Source: Tellurirhabdus rosea | Lineage (GTDB): Bacteria; Bacteroidota; Bacteroidia; Cytophagales; Spirosomataceae | Reading direction: 5' to 3' | Length of the DNA stretch: 64,000 nt | Assembly: GCF_026278345.1 (NCBI RefSeq) | Contig: NZ_CP111085.1 | Location: forward strand, 1,500,001-1,564,000 | Part shown: positions 52,359 through 59,666 of the stretch, in pieces | Numbering within the stretch: position 1 is the stretch's first letter | Layout: each line of letters starts with the position of its first letter | Position numbers and translations under genes: made by a program | The notes under the pieces: generated by a model | Databases searched by the model: none | What the model was told of the DNA's origin: nothing | What the model saw: the letters and a program-made list of their open reading frames with translations, nothing else

Positions 52359-52360
52359 GC

Positions 52361-52390
52361 CATACTAACCCATACTATGCATTACTAACA
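52361..52390. repeat. three 10-bp phased repeats directly after mnmE
   Basis: Successive 10-base blocks read CATACTAACC, CATACTATGC and CATTACTAAC. The exact 10-base period places them on one face of the helix, next to the proposed attachment site, as expected of recombinase-binding repeats. Confidence 0.6.
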
Positions 52391-52403
52391 AAACCGTCTC
52401 AAG

Positions 52404-52425
52404 CTCGCCGAAGCGGGCTTTTTTC
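52404..52425 (+). terminator. intrinsic terminator downstream of mnmE
   Basis: GCTCGC (52404-52409) pairs with GCGGGC (52414-52419) with one G-T wobble, CGAA loop, then six T residues. Confidence 0.85.
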
Positions 52426-52480
52426 GTTCCTTCACTTAGTTTCAAGTCGCTTTAAAATGGCGTAATTAGTATGTTTCGTG

Positions 52481-52488
52481 TACCTTTG
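52481..52488 (+). promoter_or_regulatory. TAnnTTTG -7 promoter box of the integrase operon
   Basis: TACCTTTG, an exact consensus match, predicts a start near 52495, giving a leader of about 100 bases that contains a hairpin and six 10-bp repeats before ATG 52598. Confidence 0.55.
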
Positions 52489-52497
52489 TCGTACCTG

Positions 52498-52530
52498 ATG
52501 GGCCACTAACCGACAAGTAGCCCATTTTTT
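52498..52530 (+). terminator. terminator-like hairpin at the very start of the integrase leader
   Basis: ATGGGCCACT (52498-52507) pairs with AGTAGCCCAT (52516-52525) with one mismatch, followed by six T. Its position just after the predicted transcription start suggests attenuation, or insulation of the element from mnmE read-through. Confidence 0.6.
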
Positions 52531-52540
52531 GGCGAAACTA

Positions 52541-52600
52541 TGCAACATATAGAAACATAAAGCAACGTATAACAACATAGACAAACATACTGCAACGATG
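52541..52600. repeat. six 10-bp phased repeats in front of the HTH gene
   Basis: Six consecutive 10-base blocks: TGCAACATAT, AGAAACATAA, AGCAACGTAT, AACAACATAG, ACAAACATAC and TGCAACGATG. The consensus is nn(C/A)AACATAn. The sixth runs into the start codon (52598). They look like binding sites for the HTH protein or arm sites for the recombinase. Confidence 0.75.
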
Positions 52601-53152
52601 AGTTCAAAAATTCGCCTAACACGTATCTGTCAGTATTGCGGAAAACAGTTTGAAGCCAGAACAACGGTTACCCGCTGTTGCAGCGATCAGTGCGCCAAAC
52701 GGTTCTATAAGGTCAAAAAGCGGGAAGGGAAGGTCGAAGCCAGCAATGAAGAAACGAAGGCTATCATACAGCGGCCTATTGAAGAATTGAAGGGGAAAGA
52801 CTTTCTCAGCATACAGGACGCCTGTAAACTACTTGGCGTTAGTCGCTGGACATTATGGAGAGCTATCAATAACCAAACGCTACTAGCGGCGAAGGTTGGC
52901 AGACGGACGCTCATCAGGCGGACAGACATTGACCGATTGTTCGAGACTCCTATTCCCCTTCAAAGACAAGAGGCAACTCAACCAGAACCAGCACTGGAAG
53001 ATTGCTACGGCCTAACTGAATTGCGGGAGAAATTCAATGTATCGGACAAAACGCTCTATTCTCTCATTAAGCGGCACAACATTCCTAAGTACCGCAGAGG
53101 AAAATTCCTCTACATCGCAAAATCAGATATTGAACCACTATTAGACAGTTAA
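52598..53152 (+). CDS. zinc-finger and double HTH (excisionase-type) DNA-binding protein
   Basis: A 184-residue protein with three parts. Residues 11-32 hold a small zinc-finger-like cluster (C-x2-C, then CC-x3-C: CQYCGKQFE and RCCSDQCAKRF). Residues about 68-110 form a MerR/excisionase-type HTH (SIQDACKLLGVSRWTLWRAI, then GRRTLIRRTDIDRLF). Residues about 138-182 form a second one (LTELREKFNVSDKTLYSLIK, GKFLYIAKSDIEPLL). It is likely an excision/integration accessory factor or regulator of the element. The integrase gene follows after 13 bases, so they form one operon. Six phased repeats overlap its start and are candidate binding sites. Confidence 0.82.
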   Translation: MSSKIRLTRICQYCGKQFEARTTVTRCCSDQCAKRFYKVKKREGKVEASNEETKAIIQRPIEELKGKDFLSIQDACKLLGVSRWTLWRAINNQTLLAAKVGRRTLIRRTDIDRLFETPIPLQRQEATQPEPALEDCYGLTELREKFNVSDKTLYSLIKRHNIPKYRRGKFLYIAKSDIEPLLDS

Positions 53153-53165
53153 CCCTTTACACGCT

Positions 53166-54281
53166 ATGACTCAAGTTTCCTTGTGGGAGAAGCCACTAAA
53201 AGACGGCTGTAAAATGATTTATCTAACGTTCTGGCCTGAGATACCGGACCCTGATACTGGCAAGCTGACACGCCGTAAAAGCCTCAAGCTTACCGTTTAC
53301 GCAAAGCCAAAAAACCAGTCTGAACGTGATTACAATAAGGAACAGCGGACAATTGCGGAACACGTTCGCGCCCAACAGCAACTAAATTTTAACAGAGGCG
53401 AGTACGGGTTTCTTCATAAGTCCAAACAAGAGGCTTGCTTCATTCAGTATTTTACTGAGTTGGTTAATAAACGCACTGGCTCTAACGGCTCCAACTGGGA
53501 AAGTGCATTGCAACACCTCAAAGAGTATGCAGGACATACGATAAAGATGAAGCATATTACGGCTAACTGGTGCGATGGTTTTGCAGACTACTTACTCAAT
53601 GCGGATAACCGACATGCAACTGAAAAGACCCTAAACCGGAATACTGCCGTTAGCTACTTCGCCAAATTCAAGGCTGCGTTAAAGCAAGCCTACAAGGATG
53701 AATTTCTGGCCAAAGACATCAACGCTAAGGTCGAAGCATTAACACCTGAAGAAACACATCGGGAGTACCTCAACTTAGAAGAACTTCGAACGTTAGCACA
53801 AACGGCCTGTGAAGATGAAAATGTCAAAAGAGCGGCATTATTTACAGCCTTGACGGGTATGAGGCATTGTGATGTTATGAAATTATTGTGGGGACAAATT
53901 CGATATTCTGACGCTAACGGATATAGTATACAATTCCGACAACAGAAAACTCAGGGAGCGGAGAACTTGCCAATTTCACAAGATGCCTACGACCTGTTAG
54001 GGACACCTGGCTCACCACAAAGCAAAATCTTTCCCGACTTATATCCACATGCTTCTTACCGTAACCGAATAATCAAAAACTGGGTGGCTGCGGCTGGAAT
54101 CACTAAGCACATCACTCATCACTGTTTTCGTCACACATTTGCAACCATTCAATTAACGCTTGGCGAGGACATTTACACGGTCAAAGAAATGTTGGGTCAA
54201 AAGAATATCAAGCACACGCAGATATACGCTAAAATTGTTGACGACAAAAAGCGGAAAGCCGCCGACCGAATTAAGCTTTAA
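53166..54281 (+). CDS. tyrosine recombinase (phage-type integrase)
   Basis: A 371-residue site-specific recombinase that most likely inserts and excises this element. It has an N-terminal arm-binding region (residues 1-90), a SAM-like core-binding domain (about 90-190: FIQYFTELVNKRTG, ATEKTLNRNTAVSYFAKFKA) and a catalytic domain with all expected residues: Arg233 in TGMRHCDVMKL, Lys261, His319 and Arg322 in HHCFRHTFAT, His350 and the nucleophile Tyr354 in LGQKNIKHTQIYAKI. This form is typical of Bacteroidota integrative elements. It lies about 800 bases from the mnmE end. Confidence 0.94.
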   Translation: MTQVSLWEKPLKDGCKMIYLTFWPEIPDPDTGKLTRRKSLKLTVYAKPKNQSERDYNKEQRTIAEHVRAQQQLNFNRGEYGFLHKSKQEACFIQYFTELVNKRTGSNGSNWESALQHLKEYAGHTIKMKHITANWCDGFADYLLNADNRHATEKTLNRNTAVSYFAKFKAALKQAYKDEFLAKDINAKVEALTPEETHREYLNLEELRTLAQTACEDENVKRAALFTALTGMRHCDVMKLLWGQIRYSDANGYSIQFRQQKTQGAENLPISQDAYDLLGTPGSPQSKIFPDLYPHASYRNRIIKNWVAAAGITKHITHHCFRHTFATIQLTLGEDIYTVKEMLGQKNIKHTQIYAKIVDDKKRKAADRIKL

Positions 54282-54298
54282 ACCTAAACTGATTAACA

Positions 54299-54955
54299 AT
54301 GGAGAACGATTTTAAGCTTCAGCTTCAACAAAATATAATTTTAAATGAGATTTTACCTGACCTAGCCCAAATGACCTATTCACCCTATCGAGAGCACGTT
54401 GTATACCTCAGGCAGTGGCTAAGCTCCCCTCGTTTAAAGCATTTTGGCGAAAATAGTTACATATATCGTTGGCTTACCCAAAAGTACGAAAGGGCAAAAG
54501 AACAAATGTTTATTCAGGAAGGAGATAATCTTATGTTCGACCCATTGCTATCCGCAGCCCAGAATGGACCACGACCCGAAAATACTAGTCAGACATCCGG
54601 TAGTCTGAACGCTGAGAGTGACCCATTTAAGCGTAGTACATTTGGGCAGAGGTCCAAAATTTTAGCTTACATATACTTATGCGAGTGTGGACTCGAACAG
54701 GAAATTACTAGAATCAACGGTTCTGAGTATGCCGAAAAGTTTGGTTCCAGTAGCGGTGATGCCATATATAACAATTTCAAGAAATATGCCCCTAGGAAAG
54801 AACGCACAGCATCCGATGGAAAAAACAAAGGGAAATTAAAGCACTTTCAGGAGGCTATAAAGATTTTGAAGGAAATCAATAGAAGCGACAAGGCTATAGA
54901 TATGGCGGAAAAAGACTACAATCTCTTTTTAAAGAATGCCCAACTAGACGAGTAA
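54299..54955 (+). CDS. hypothetical protein of the mobile element
   Basis: A 218-residue soluble protein of unrecognised family, mostly helical and moderately charged. Notable stretches are LNEILPDLAQMTYSPYREHV, SYIYRWLTQKYERAKEQM and, in the C-terminal half, FGQRSKILAYIYLCECGLEQ followed by FGSSSGDAIYNNFKKYAPRK. The last resembles a sequence-recognition or replication-accessory motif only loosely, so no function is claimed. It starts 18 bases after the integrase stop and is probably co-transcribed with it. Confidence 0.65.
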   Translation: MENDFKLQLQQNIILNEILPDLAQMTYSPYREHVVYLRQWLSSPRLKHFGENSYIYRWLTQKYERAKEQMFIQEGDNLMFDPLLSAAQNGPRPENTSQTSGSLNAESDPFKRSTFGQRSKILAYIYLCECGLEQEITRINGSEYAEKFGSSSGDAIYNNFKKYAPRKERTASDGKNKGKLKHFQEAIKILKEINRSDKAIDMAEKDYNLFLKNAQLDE

Positions 54956-54964
54956 TAATCAATC

Positions 54965-55007
54965 GCAACCGGTTATAGTCAAACATTGTAACCGGTTGCA
55001 ACCAGTT
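54965..55007. promoter_or_regulatory. AACCGGTT operator-like array
   Basis: GCAACCGGTT (54965-54974) is the exact complement of AACCGGTTGC (54990-54999); each contains the palindrome AACCGGTT. A third, imperfect copy AACCAGTT follows at 55000-55007. The array lies just upstream of the promoter box at 55026. Confidence 0.65.
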
Positions 55008-55025
55008 ACTGTATAAACCAAGAGA

Positions 55026-55033
55026 TAGATTTG
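55026..55033 (+). promoter_or_regulatory. TAnnTTTG -7 promoter box of the second HTH gene
   Basis: TAGATTTG, an exact consensus match, lies 22 bases before ATG 55055 and 18 bases after the AACCGGTT array. Confidence 0.6.
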
Positions 55034-55054
55034 TACACACTTTAATTCTTTCAT

Positions 55055-55426
55055 ATGTACGAATCTATTTCTTTCGCCCAGTTGCCATCCGCAATGGTCA
55101 TGCTTCTTAAAAAAGTTGACGAGTTAACGGCAACTATTCAGCACTTGCAGGGGCAAGAAAGGCATGAGGCTGAAGAACTGTTCGATGTAACTCAGACAGC
55201 CGAATACCTGAAACTGTCACCGCATACGATATATAAGCTTGTCGAACGAAGGGAGTTGCCCAGCTTTAAGCTAAATGACAGAAAACTCTACTTTTCGAAG
55301 GTGGAACTGACCAAATGGGTCAAGCAAGGTCGGCGAAAAACGAACGCTGAGATAGCCGCAGAAGCCAGCACCTACATTATCAACACTTCCCGCAAGTCTG
55401 TGTCTAAGTTTAAAGCCAAACGCTGA
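55055..55426 (+). CDS. excisionase-family HTH DNA-binding protein
   Basis: A 123-residue protein. Residues about 45-90 hold the MerR-like excisionase HTH: LFDVTQTAEYLKLSPHTIYK followed by LVERRELPSFKLNDRKLYFS and the ELTKWVKQGR helix. The N-terminal 35 residues are helical (MVMLLKKVDELTATIQHLQ), suggesting dimerisation, and the basic C-terminus (SRKSVSKFKAKR) may add DNA contacts. It is a common component of Bacteroidota mobile islands, placed just before the DUF3987 gene, with a 5-base gap. It may regulate excision or replication. The AACCGGTT array upstream is a candidate autoregulatory operator. Confidence 0.85.
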   Translation: MYESISFAQLPSAMVMLLKKVDELTATIQHLQGQERHEAEELFDVTQTAEYLKLSPHTIYKLVERRELPSFKLNDRKLYFSKVELTKWVKQGRRKTNAEIAAEASTYIINTSRKSVSKFKAKR

Positions 55427-55431
55427 TTACT

Positions 55432-56946
55432 ATGGGTCAACTCGATTTTAATACCCCGAATATTCAGGACGTCTATAGCCCAGACCCTATGCCTGAGTAC
55501 TTACAGATCCCTTTCACGGCTGAACTGCCACACCAGGAACACCAGGTCAGCGAACCCCTTCAATTAGGACCGGTCGGAACGGTTCAACGCAACACAGGAA
55601 ACGATGACGAAGACCGACAGAAACCCTCTTTCAAGCGCAATATCGGGTCTGCCTTCCCTATCGAAGCGTTTCCTGCACCGCTTCAGAACACAATACGTGA
55701 GACGAACAAAGCTCTTGGCTTTCCAGTAGATTTTACCGGAATGGGCATCCTAGCCGCTGCATCTGCGGCAATTGGAAATACGTTCCAACTAGAGATAAAA
55801 CGTGGCTGGTATACTACCTGCCCGCTGTACCTTGTTGTGGTAGGCCCACCGGGAAGTTGTAAGAGTCACCCATTGGCCTTCTGTATGACTCCGCTGCGAC
55901 GGAAGGATAACGTATCATATAAAGCTTATTGCCAACAGCGGGATGAATTTGACCAGTACATGGCTTTGCCTAAGAGGGAAAAATCCGAAATCCAACCTGC
56001 ACCAGTTAAACCTGCCCTCAGCAAGACTCTGATTTCGGACGTTACGCCGGAAGCACTGAATCATACGCATAAGAACAATCCACGAGGTCTATGCCTACAT
56101 TCTGACGAACTAGCAGGATGGTTTGGCAATTTTAACCGCTACAACAGCGGCAGCGAAAGTAAGGTCTGGCTGAGCATGTGGAGTGGACAGGCTATTACCG
56201 TTGACCGAGTGGGTGGCGAACCCCTGATGATTCCGAAGCCATTCGTAACCGTTATTGGTGGAATTCAGAACGAGATACTTAACGACCTTTACAAGGAAAA
56301 TCGCGAAAAGGACGGCTTCACTGACAGATTACTTTATGGAGCACCGGACGGCTTAGGTATGCAACCCTTCTCGGAAGCGGAACTGGAAGACAAAACCATA
56401 CGCGAATATGAGGGTGTTATAGAAAGACTATTGACACTTCCTCTACCCTATGACGATGAAGGAAATTGCACTCCTCGCACTATACGGTTCAACTATGCCG
56501 CCAAGCAACGCTGGATTGAATGGTTTAACGAAAACACCCGATTGACAAATAGTCAGGACGATTCAGATTTAAAGGGGGTGTACAGCAAGCTAACGGTTCA
56601 ATGTAGCCGTCTTGCCCTGATTATCCAACTCCTGAACTACTCCTGTAACGAGGCGAAGGAAGATGCTATCGAACTTAAGTCCATTGAAGGGGCAATCATG
56701 CTAACCGAGTACTTTCGTCATATGGCGCAAAAAGTCCGGCAAATCGTCAACGGTGAGAATGCGGCAAGTGAATTAACGGGATTGAAAAAGTGCCTGTATG
56801 ACGAACTCCCTGAGGCATTCGAAAAGAAAGTGGCGAAGGACCTGGCAAAAAAGGTTGGTGTGTCTTCCGCTACACTAGGCCGGTTTTTAAAAGAGCAGCA
56901 GTTATTCGAGAACGTTCGTCATGGACATTATCAGAAAATAGGCTAA
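55432..56946 (+). CDS. DUF3987 family P-loop ATPase (primase/helicase-like) of the mobile element
   Basis: A 504-residue protein of the DUF3987 family, found in phages, satellites and integrative islands, where it usually serves in element replication. The Walker A GPPGSCKS lies at residues 138-145 after LYLVVV. A later block has LISDVTPEALNHTHKNNPRG, LCLHSDELAGWFGNFNRYN and FVTVIGGIQNEILNDLYKEN, compatible with Walker B and sensor regions. The C-terminus (KDLAKKVGVSSATLGRFLKE) looks like a winged-helix DNA-binding domain. No DNA-primase TOPRIM or CHC2 motif is visible. It is followed by a region full of inverted repeats that could be an origin. Confidence 0.85.
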   Translation: MGQLDFNTPNIQDVYSPDPMPEYLQIPFTAELPHQEHQVSEPLQLGPVGTVQRNTGNDDEDRQKPSFKRNIGSAFPIEAFPAPLQNTIRETNKALGFPVDFTGMGILAAASAAIGNTFQLEIKRGWYTTCPLYLVVVGPPGSCKSHPLAFCMTPLRRKDNVSYKAYCQQRDEFDQYMALPKREKSEIQPAPVKPALSKTLISDVTPEALNHTHKNNPRGLCLHSDELAGWFGNFNRYNSGSESKVWLSMWSGQAITVDRVGGEPLMIPKPFVTVIGGIQNEILNDLYKENREKDGFTDRLLYGAPDGLGMQPFSEAELEDKTIREYEGVIERLLTLPLPYDDEGNCTPRTIRFNYAAKQRWIEWFNENTRLTNSQDDSDLKGVYSKLTVQCSRLALIIQLLNYSCNEAKEDAIELKSIEGAIMLTEYFRHMAQKVRQIVNGENAASELTGLKKCLYDELPEAFEKKVAKDLAKKVGVSSATLGRFLKEQQLFENVRHGHYQKIG

Positions 56947-57422
56947 TCACCTAGTGAGGTGTGATATTTTGATTTTATTGATCTTTATTCTGATAGCTAG
57001 AAAGTTACAATCAGGAAAGAGTATCACTTATTATCAAAATATCACCTTCATAAAAAATCGTGATTCGGCAGCATCCACCTAAATACCTGTAAGATATCCA
57101 CATAGCTCGAATAATATCATATAATCGATATTATCATTGTAATTCATTGTTATCATTAATTTTCAAGGGTCCCTCCTTGACTAAATTCATGCGGGCGTCC
57201 TTGACCCCAAACTCAAGCTATGCAATTTCATTTTTGATTTCCGCATTTTTTCAACTCCTCACGGGCAGTATAAACAATAGAATAATTTACATAAATCTTG
57301 ATTCACTAATAAATATACTTATTTTTCCTTATGAGAATTCTTGTAAAACTAAACTTCAAACATTTTAAAAAAAGTAAAAATAAAGTTTATATTTAAAGGC
57401 GAAAACATATTTGTTTAACTAC
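56947..57422. other. 476-base AT-rich intergenic region with inverted repeats (possible origin or transfer region)
   Basis: It holds a 13-bp perfect inverted repeat, GTGATATTTTGAT (56961-56973) with ATCAAAATATCAC (57033-57045), and an 8-bp one, ATAATATC (57111-57118) with GATATTAT (57127-57134). TCCTTGAC occurs twice (near 57173 and 57198). A 73-codon frame at 57147-57368 has no family and a non-ATG start, and I do not call it. Function unknown. Confidence 0.55.
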
Positions 57423-58082
57423 TTACTTTAGATTTCTATTAAAGTACTCCATTAGCTTTCCAGTTTCAATTACTTCAAAAACTTTTGATTTTGCGTCATC
57501 AATTGTTTGGTATGTTTTGTAACTTCTTTTACCATTTATTGTAATAGAAAACATTTGTCCATTCATTCGAATTTCGATAAAATAACCTAATTGCTTAATT
57601 ACTAAAATCTCTTCATTTTGTTTCCATCTACTTGAAGACAAAAACCTTTCCCTTCGCTCCTCATATCTTTGCCTCGACTCTTTTAAATTAGATGCAATAT
57701 TTGAATCTGTTAAAAGGTCACAACAATGAGTCCCAACTTCGAGAACGCCCCAATCCTGATGGAGAATATAATAAATGTACCTAAGCGAGCTACCACAACA
57801 TTCACATTTACCTACAAGATCTCCTAAGTCCTCATCACCAACATATTCCCACCCATGTTTAGGCATAATTAAGCCATGTTCGGCAGCGTGACAGCCTCGG
57901 CAAAGCGTGATGCATTCTTGAGTAGCATATTCCCAAGGATTCCGACCTCTAATGTATTTTTTATGATGTACTTGTAAGATAGTTTCTTCCTTACTTCTTC
58001 CACATACAGAACATACATTTCCATCAAGTTCAAAAACAGTATCACGAAAAACCTTCCATTGACTTTTTTTATATAGATTCAT
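57423..58082 (-). CDS. HNH endonuclease-type protein with extra zinc-binding cysteines
   Basis: A 219-residue protein with an N-terminal HNH (treble-clef) nuclease domain. Cys24-x2-Cys27 (GNVCSVCGR) and Cys61-x2-Cys64 (LCRGCHAAEH) bind the structural zinc. LQVHHKKYIRGRNPW holds the first HNH His pair, and the His after the second Cys pair completes the motif. A second Cys cluster follows (GKCECCGSSL and GTHCCDLL), perhaps another zinc site. The C-terminal part (YFIEIRMNGQMFSITINGKR) is a small beta domain. It could be a restriction or defence nuclease, or a homing-type enzyme. Strongly AT-rich coding, unlike the host. Confidence 0.78.
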   Translation of the reverse strand: MNLYKKSQWKVFRDTVFELDGNVCSVCGRSKEETILQVHHKKYIRGRNPWEYATQECITLCRGCHAAEHGLIMPKHGWEYVGDEDLGDLVGKCECCGSSLRYIYYILHQDWGVLEVGTHCCDLLTDSNIASNLKESRQRYEERRERFLSSSRWKQNEEILVIKQLGYFIEIRMNGQMFSITINGKRSYKTYQTIDDAKSKVFEVIETGKLMEYFNRNLK

Positions 58083-58225
58083 AAATAAGAAAGGATTTAT
58101 TAATTTAAAACCAAATTAGAAGTAACATTTTATTAATAATACTATACCATTGAATTACAAACACGACTAATGACAAATATTTCTTATTACAAATGTACTT
58201 TTTTAATAAAAATTATTTTTTAATC

Positions 58226-59176
58226 TCAAGAAGTTTGGAGCAACAAATGAGTTATAAAAGTACTATTTTGAACTACATTTACATTAATTCCATTCACATC
58301 AGGCAAACATAGTATCTCATACTGAGAAACATTAAAGCAATTACATGTAAGAAAAGATGCAAAAACTCTTCCTAAGATTACAGTATCATCACCATAGATA
58401 AACGTCTTCCTTTGACTTTTCTTTTTTTTACTACCAACAACAAACTTTAATGCAATATCTTGCGAAACGCTATAAGAAGTGAGTAAACTTTTTTCAAAAA
58501 ATGGCATGGTCTCATTTGCTCCGGAGTAGATTGAGACGATATCAGTGTTATCAGTTTTTTTTCTATTATAGTAATCTCTATTGTTTATGCCCCTATAAAC
58601 TAAAATATTCCCCATACCCTGAACAGATATAGACTTTTTATATTTATTTTTCAAAAAGGTTTTCCACCTTTTGAACGCATTTTTTAATACTATGTTTGAA
58701 TGCTTAATATAGGCCTTAAGTGAACTCGGGCTTATTAAGTCAGAATCATCAATTGAATATAAATTTAGCCAGTCGTACTTATTAAAGTAACTTTCAGGAA
58801 TAGAATATTGCAGTTCATGCTTAACGAACTTATACTTTTTATTCAAATAATCTGGTTCCAAAGCCAGTATTGACTTGAGCAAAATTGCGTAAGCTTTAGT
58901 TGATTTAGTAGAGCTTTTGGCATAATCGCAAAGGCCTTCCTCAATTTTTAATAAGTCATTGAAAAAAATATTTTTTCTAGCTCTTCTATCAAACTGATCT
59001 CTACTTTTTTGAACTTCTTTACTTGTAAAGAACTCCAAATCCAAGACTTCATCGTAAAACTTTTCACTTTCATAGGGACCAGCACTAGGATTGGGCAAAA
59101 AATATTCTTCATATTCAGTCAATCCACTAAATGCATCCCTCGAATCGTCAAGGGGTTTTTGAAACCTTTTTTTCAT
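58226..59176 (-). CDS. ADP-ribosyltransferase-like protein (putative)
   Basis: A 316-residue protein without a named family match by eye. The last 130 or so residues show the R-S-E pattern of arginine-type ADP-ribosyltransferases: LVYRGI (Arg about 195), SLLTSYSVSQDIALKFVV in the place of the STS-motif strand and helix, VILGRVFASFL, and QYEILCLPDVNGINV with a Glu (about 287) where the catalytic E-x-E/Q region is expected. The N-terminal 180 residues are helical and charged. If real, it would modify a protein or nucleic acid using NAD+. It lies between the HNH gene and the SIR2/Argonaute pair. ATG 59176 is preferred to TTG 59203. This assignment is inference. Confidence 0.5.
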   Translation of the reverse strand: MKKRFQKPLDDSRDAFSGLTEYEEYFLPNPSAGPYESEKFYDEVLDLEFFTSKEVQKSRDQFDRRARKNIFFNDLLKIEEGLCDYAKSSTKSTKAYAILLKSILALEPDYLNKKYKFVKHELQYSIPESYFNKYDWLNLYSIDDSDLISPSSLKAYIKHSNIVLKNAFKRWKTFLKNKYKKSISVQGMGNILVYRGINNRDYYNRKKTDNTDIVSIYSGANETMPFFEKSLLTSYSVSQDIALKFVVGSKKKKSQRKTFIYGDDTVILGRVFASFLTCNCFNVSQYEILCLPDVNGINVNVVQNSTFITHLLLQTS

Positions 59177-59666
59177 GTTCTTAAAATATAATTTATTTAA
59201 CAAACTTTATCAAGAGCATATTTAAACGCTTTTATTACTAACAATAAACTGTATTCCTAATAAATAGATTTTCGATTATTATATTATCAAAACTATATTT
59301 AGCTTGAATCAACACTTTAACTAATTATATTAATATGGTTAGACATTTTCCAACAAATCTTTGAAAAGTTTTATTATAAATAAAATTATAAAACTTATTT
59401 TGACCTAATTTAGCTCTCTAAAATAAGGTTTTAGTTTGTAGATTACAGTACCAATAATTTAAAAGAATCTAAATAAAACATTATTCGCTCTCACAAGAGA
59501 CTCATTTTCAGAAAGTTAACGAATAATAAAAGCTAATCGGCTCGCTTGTGATTAAGTTAGCCATATTCACTATATTCAGCACATGGTCTTACTCAATACA
59601 TTTCACGCAATTAGTAAACCATATCAAGGCATAATCCCTTAATAATCAACCAGATATTAGTCACCT
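59177..59666. other. 490-base AT-rich divergent intergenic region between the ART-like gene and the SIR2-APAZ gene
   Basis: It must contain promoters for both sides. I see no exact TAnnTTTG box. A 7-bp inverted repeat TTATTCG (59481-59487) / CGAATAA (59520-59526) encloses a small TCTC-acaa-GAGA hairpin. No gene is detectable. Confidence 0.55.

Noticed and set aside
57147-57368. A 73-codon frame in the AT-rich intergenic region
   Set aside because: Non-ATG start, no family, and AT-rich DNA gives such frames rarely but without support here. It overlaps no motif of interest.
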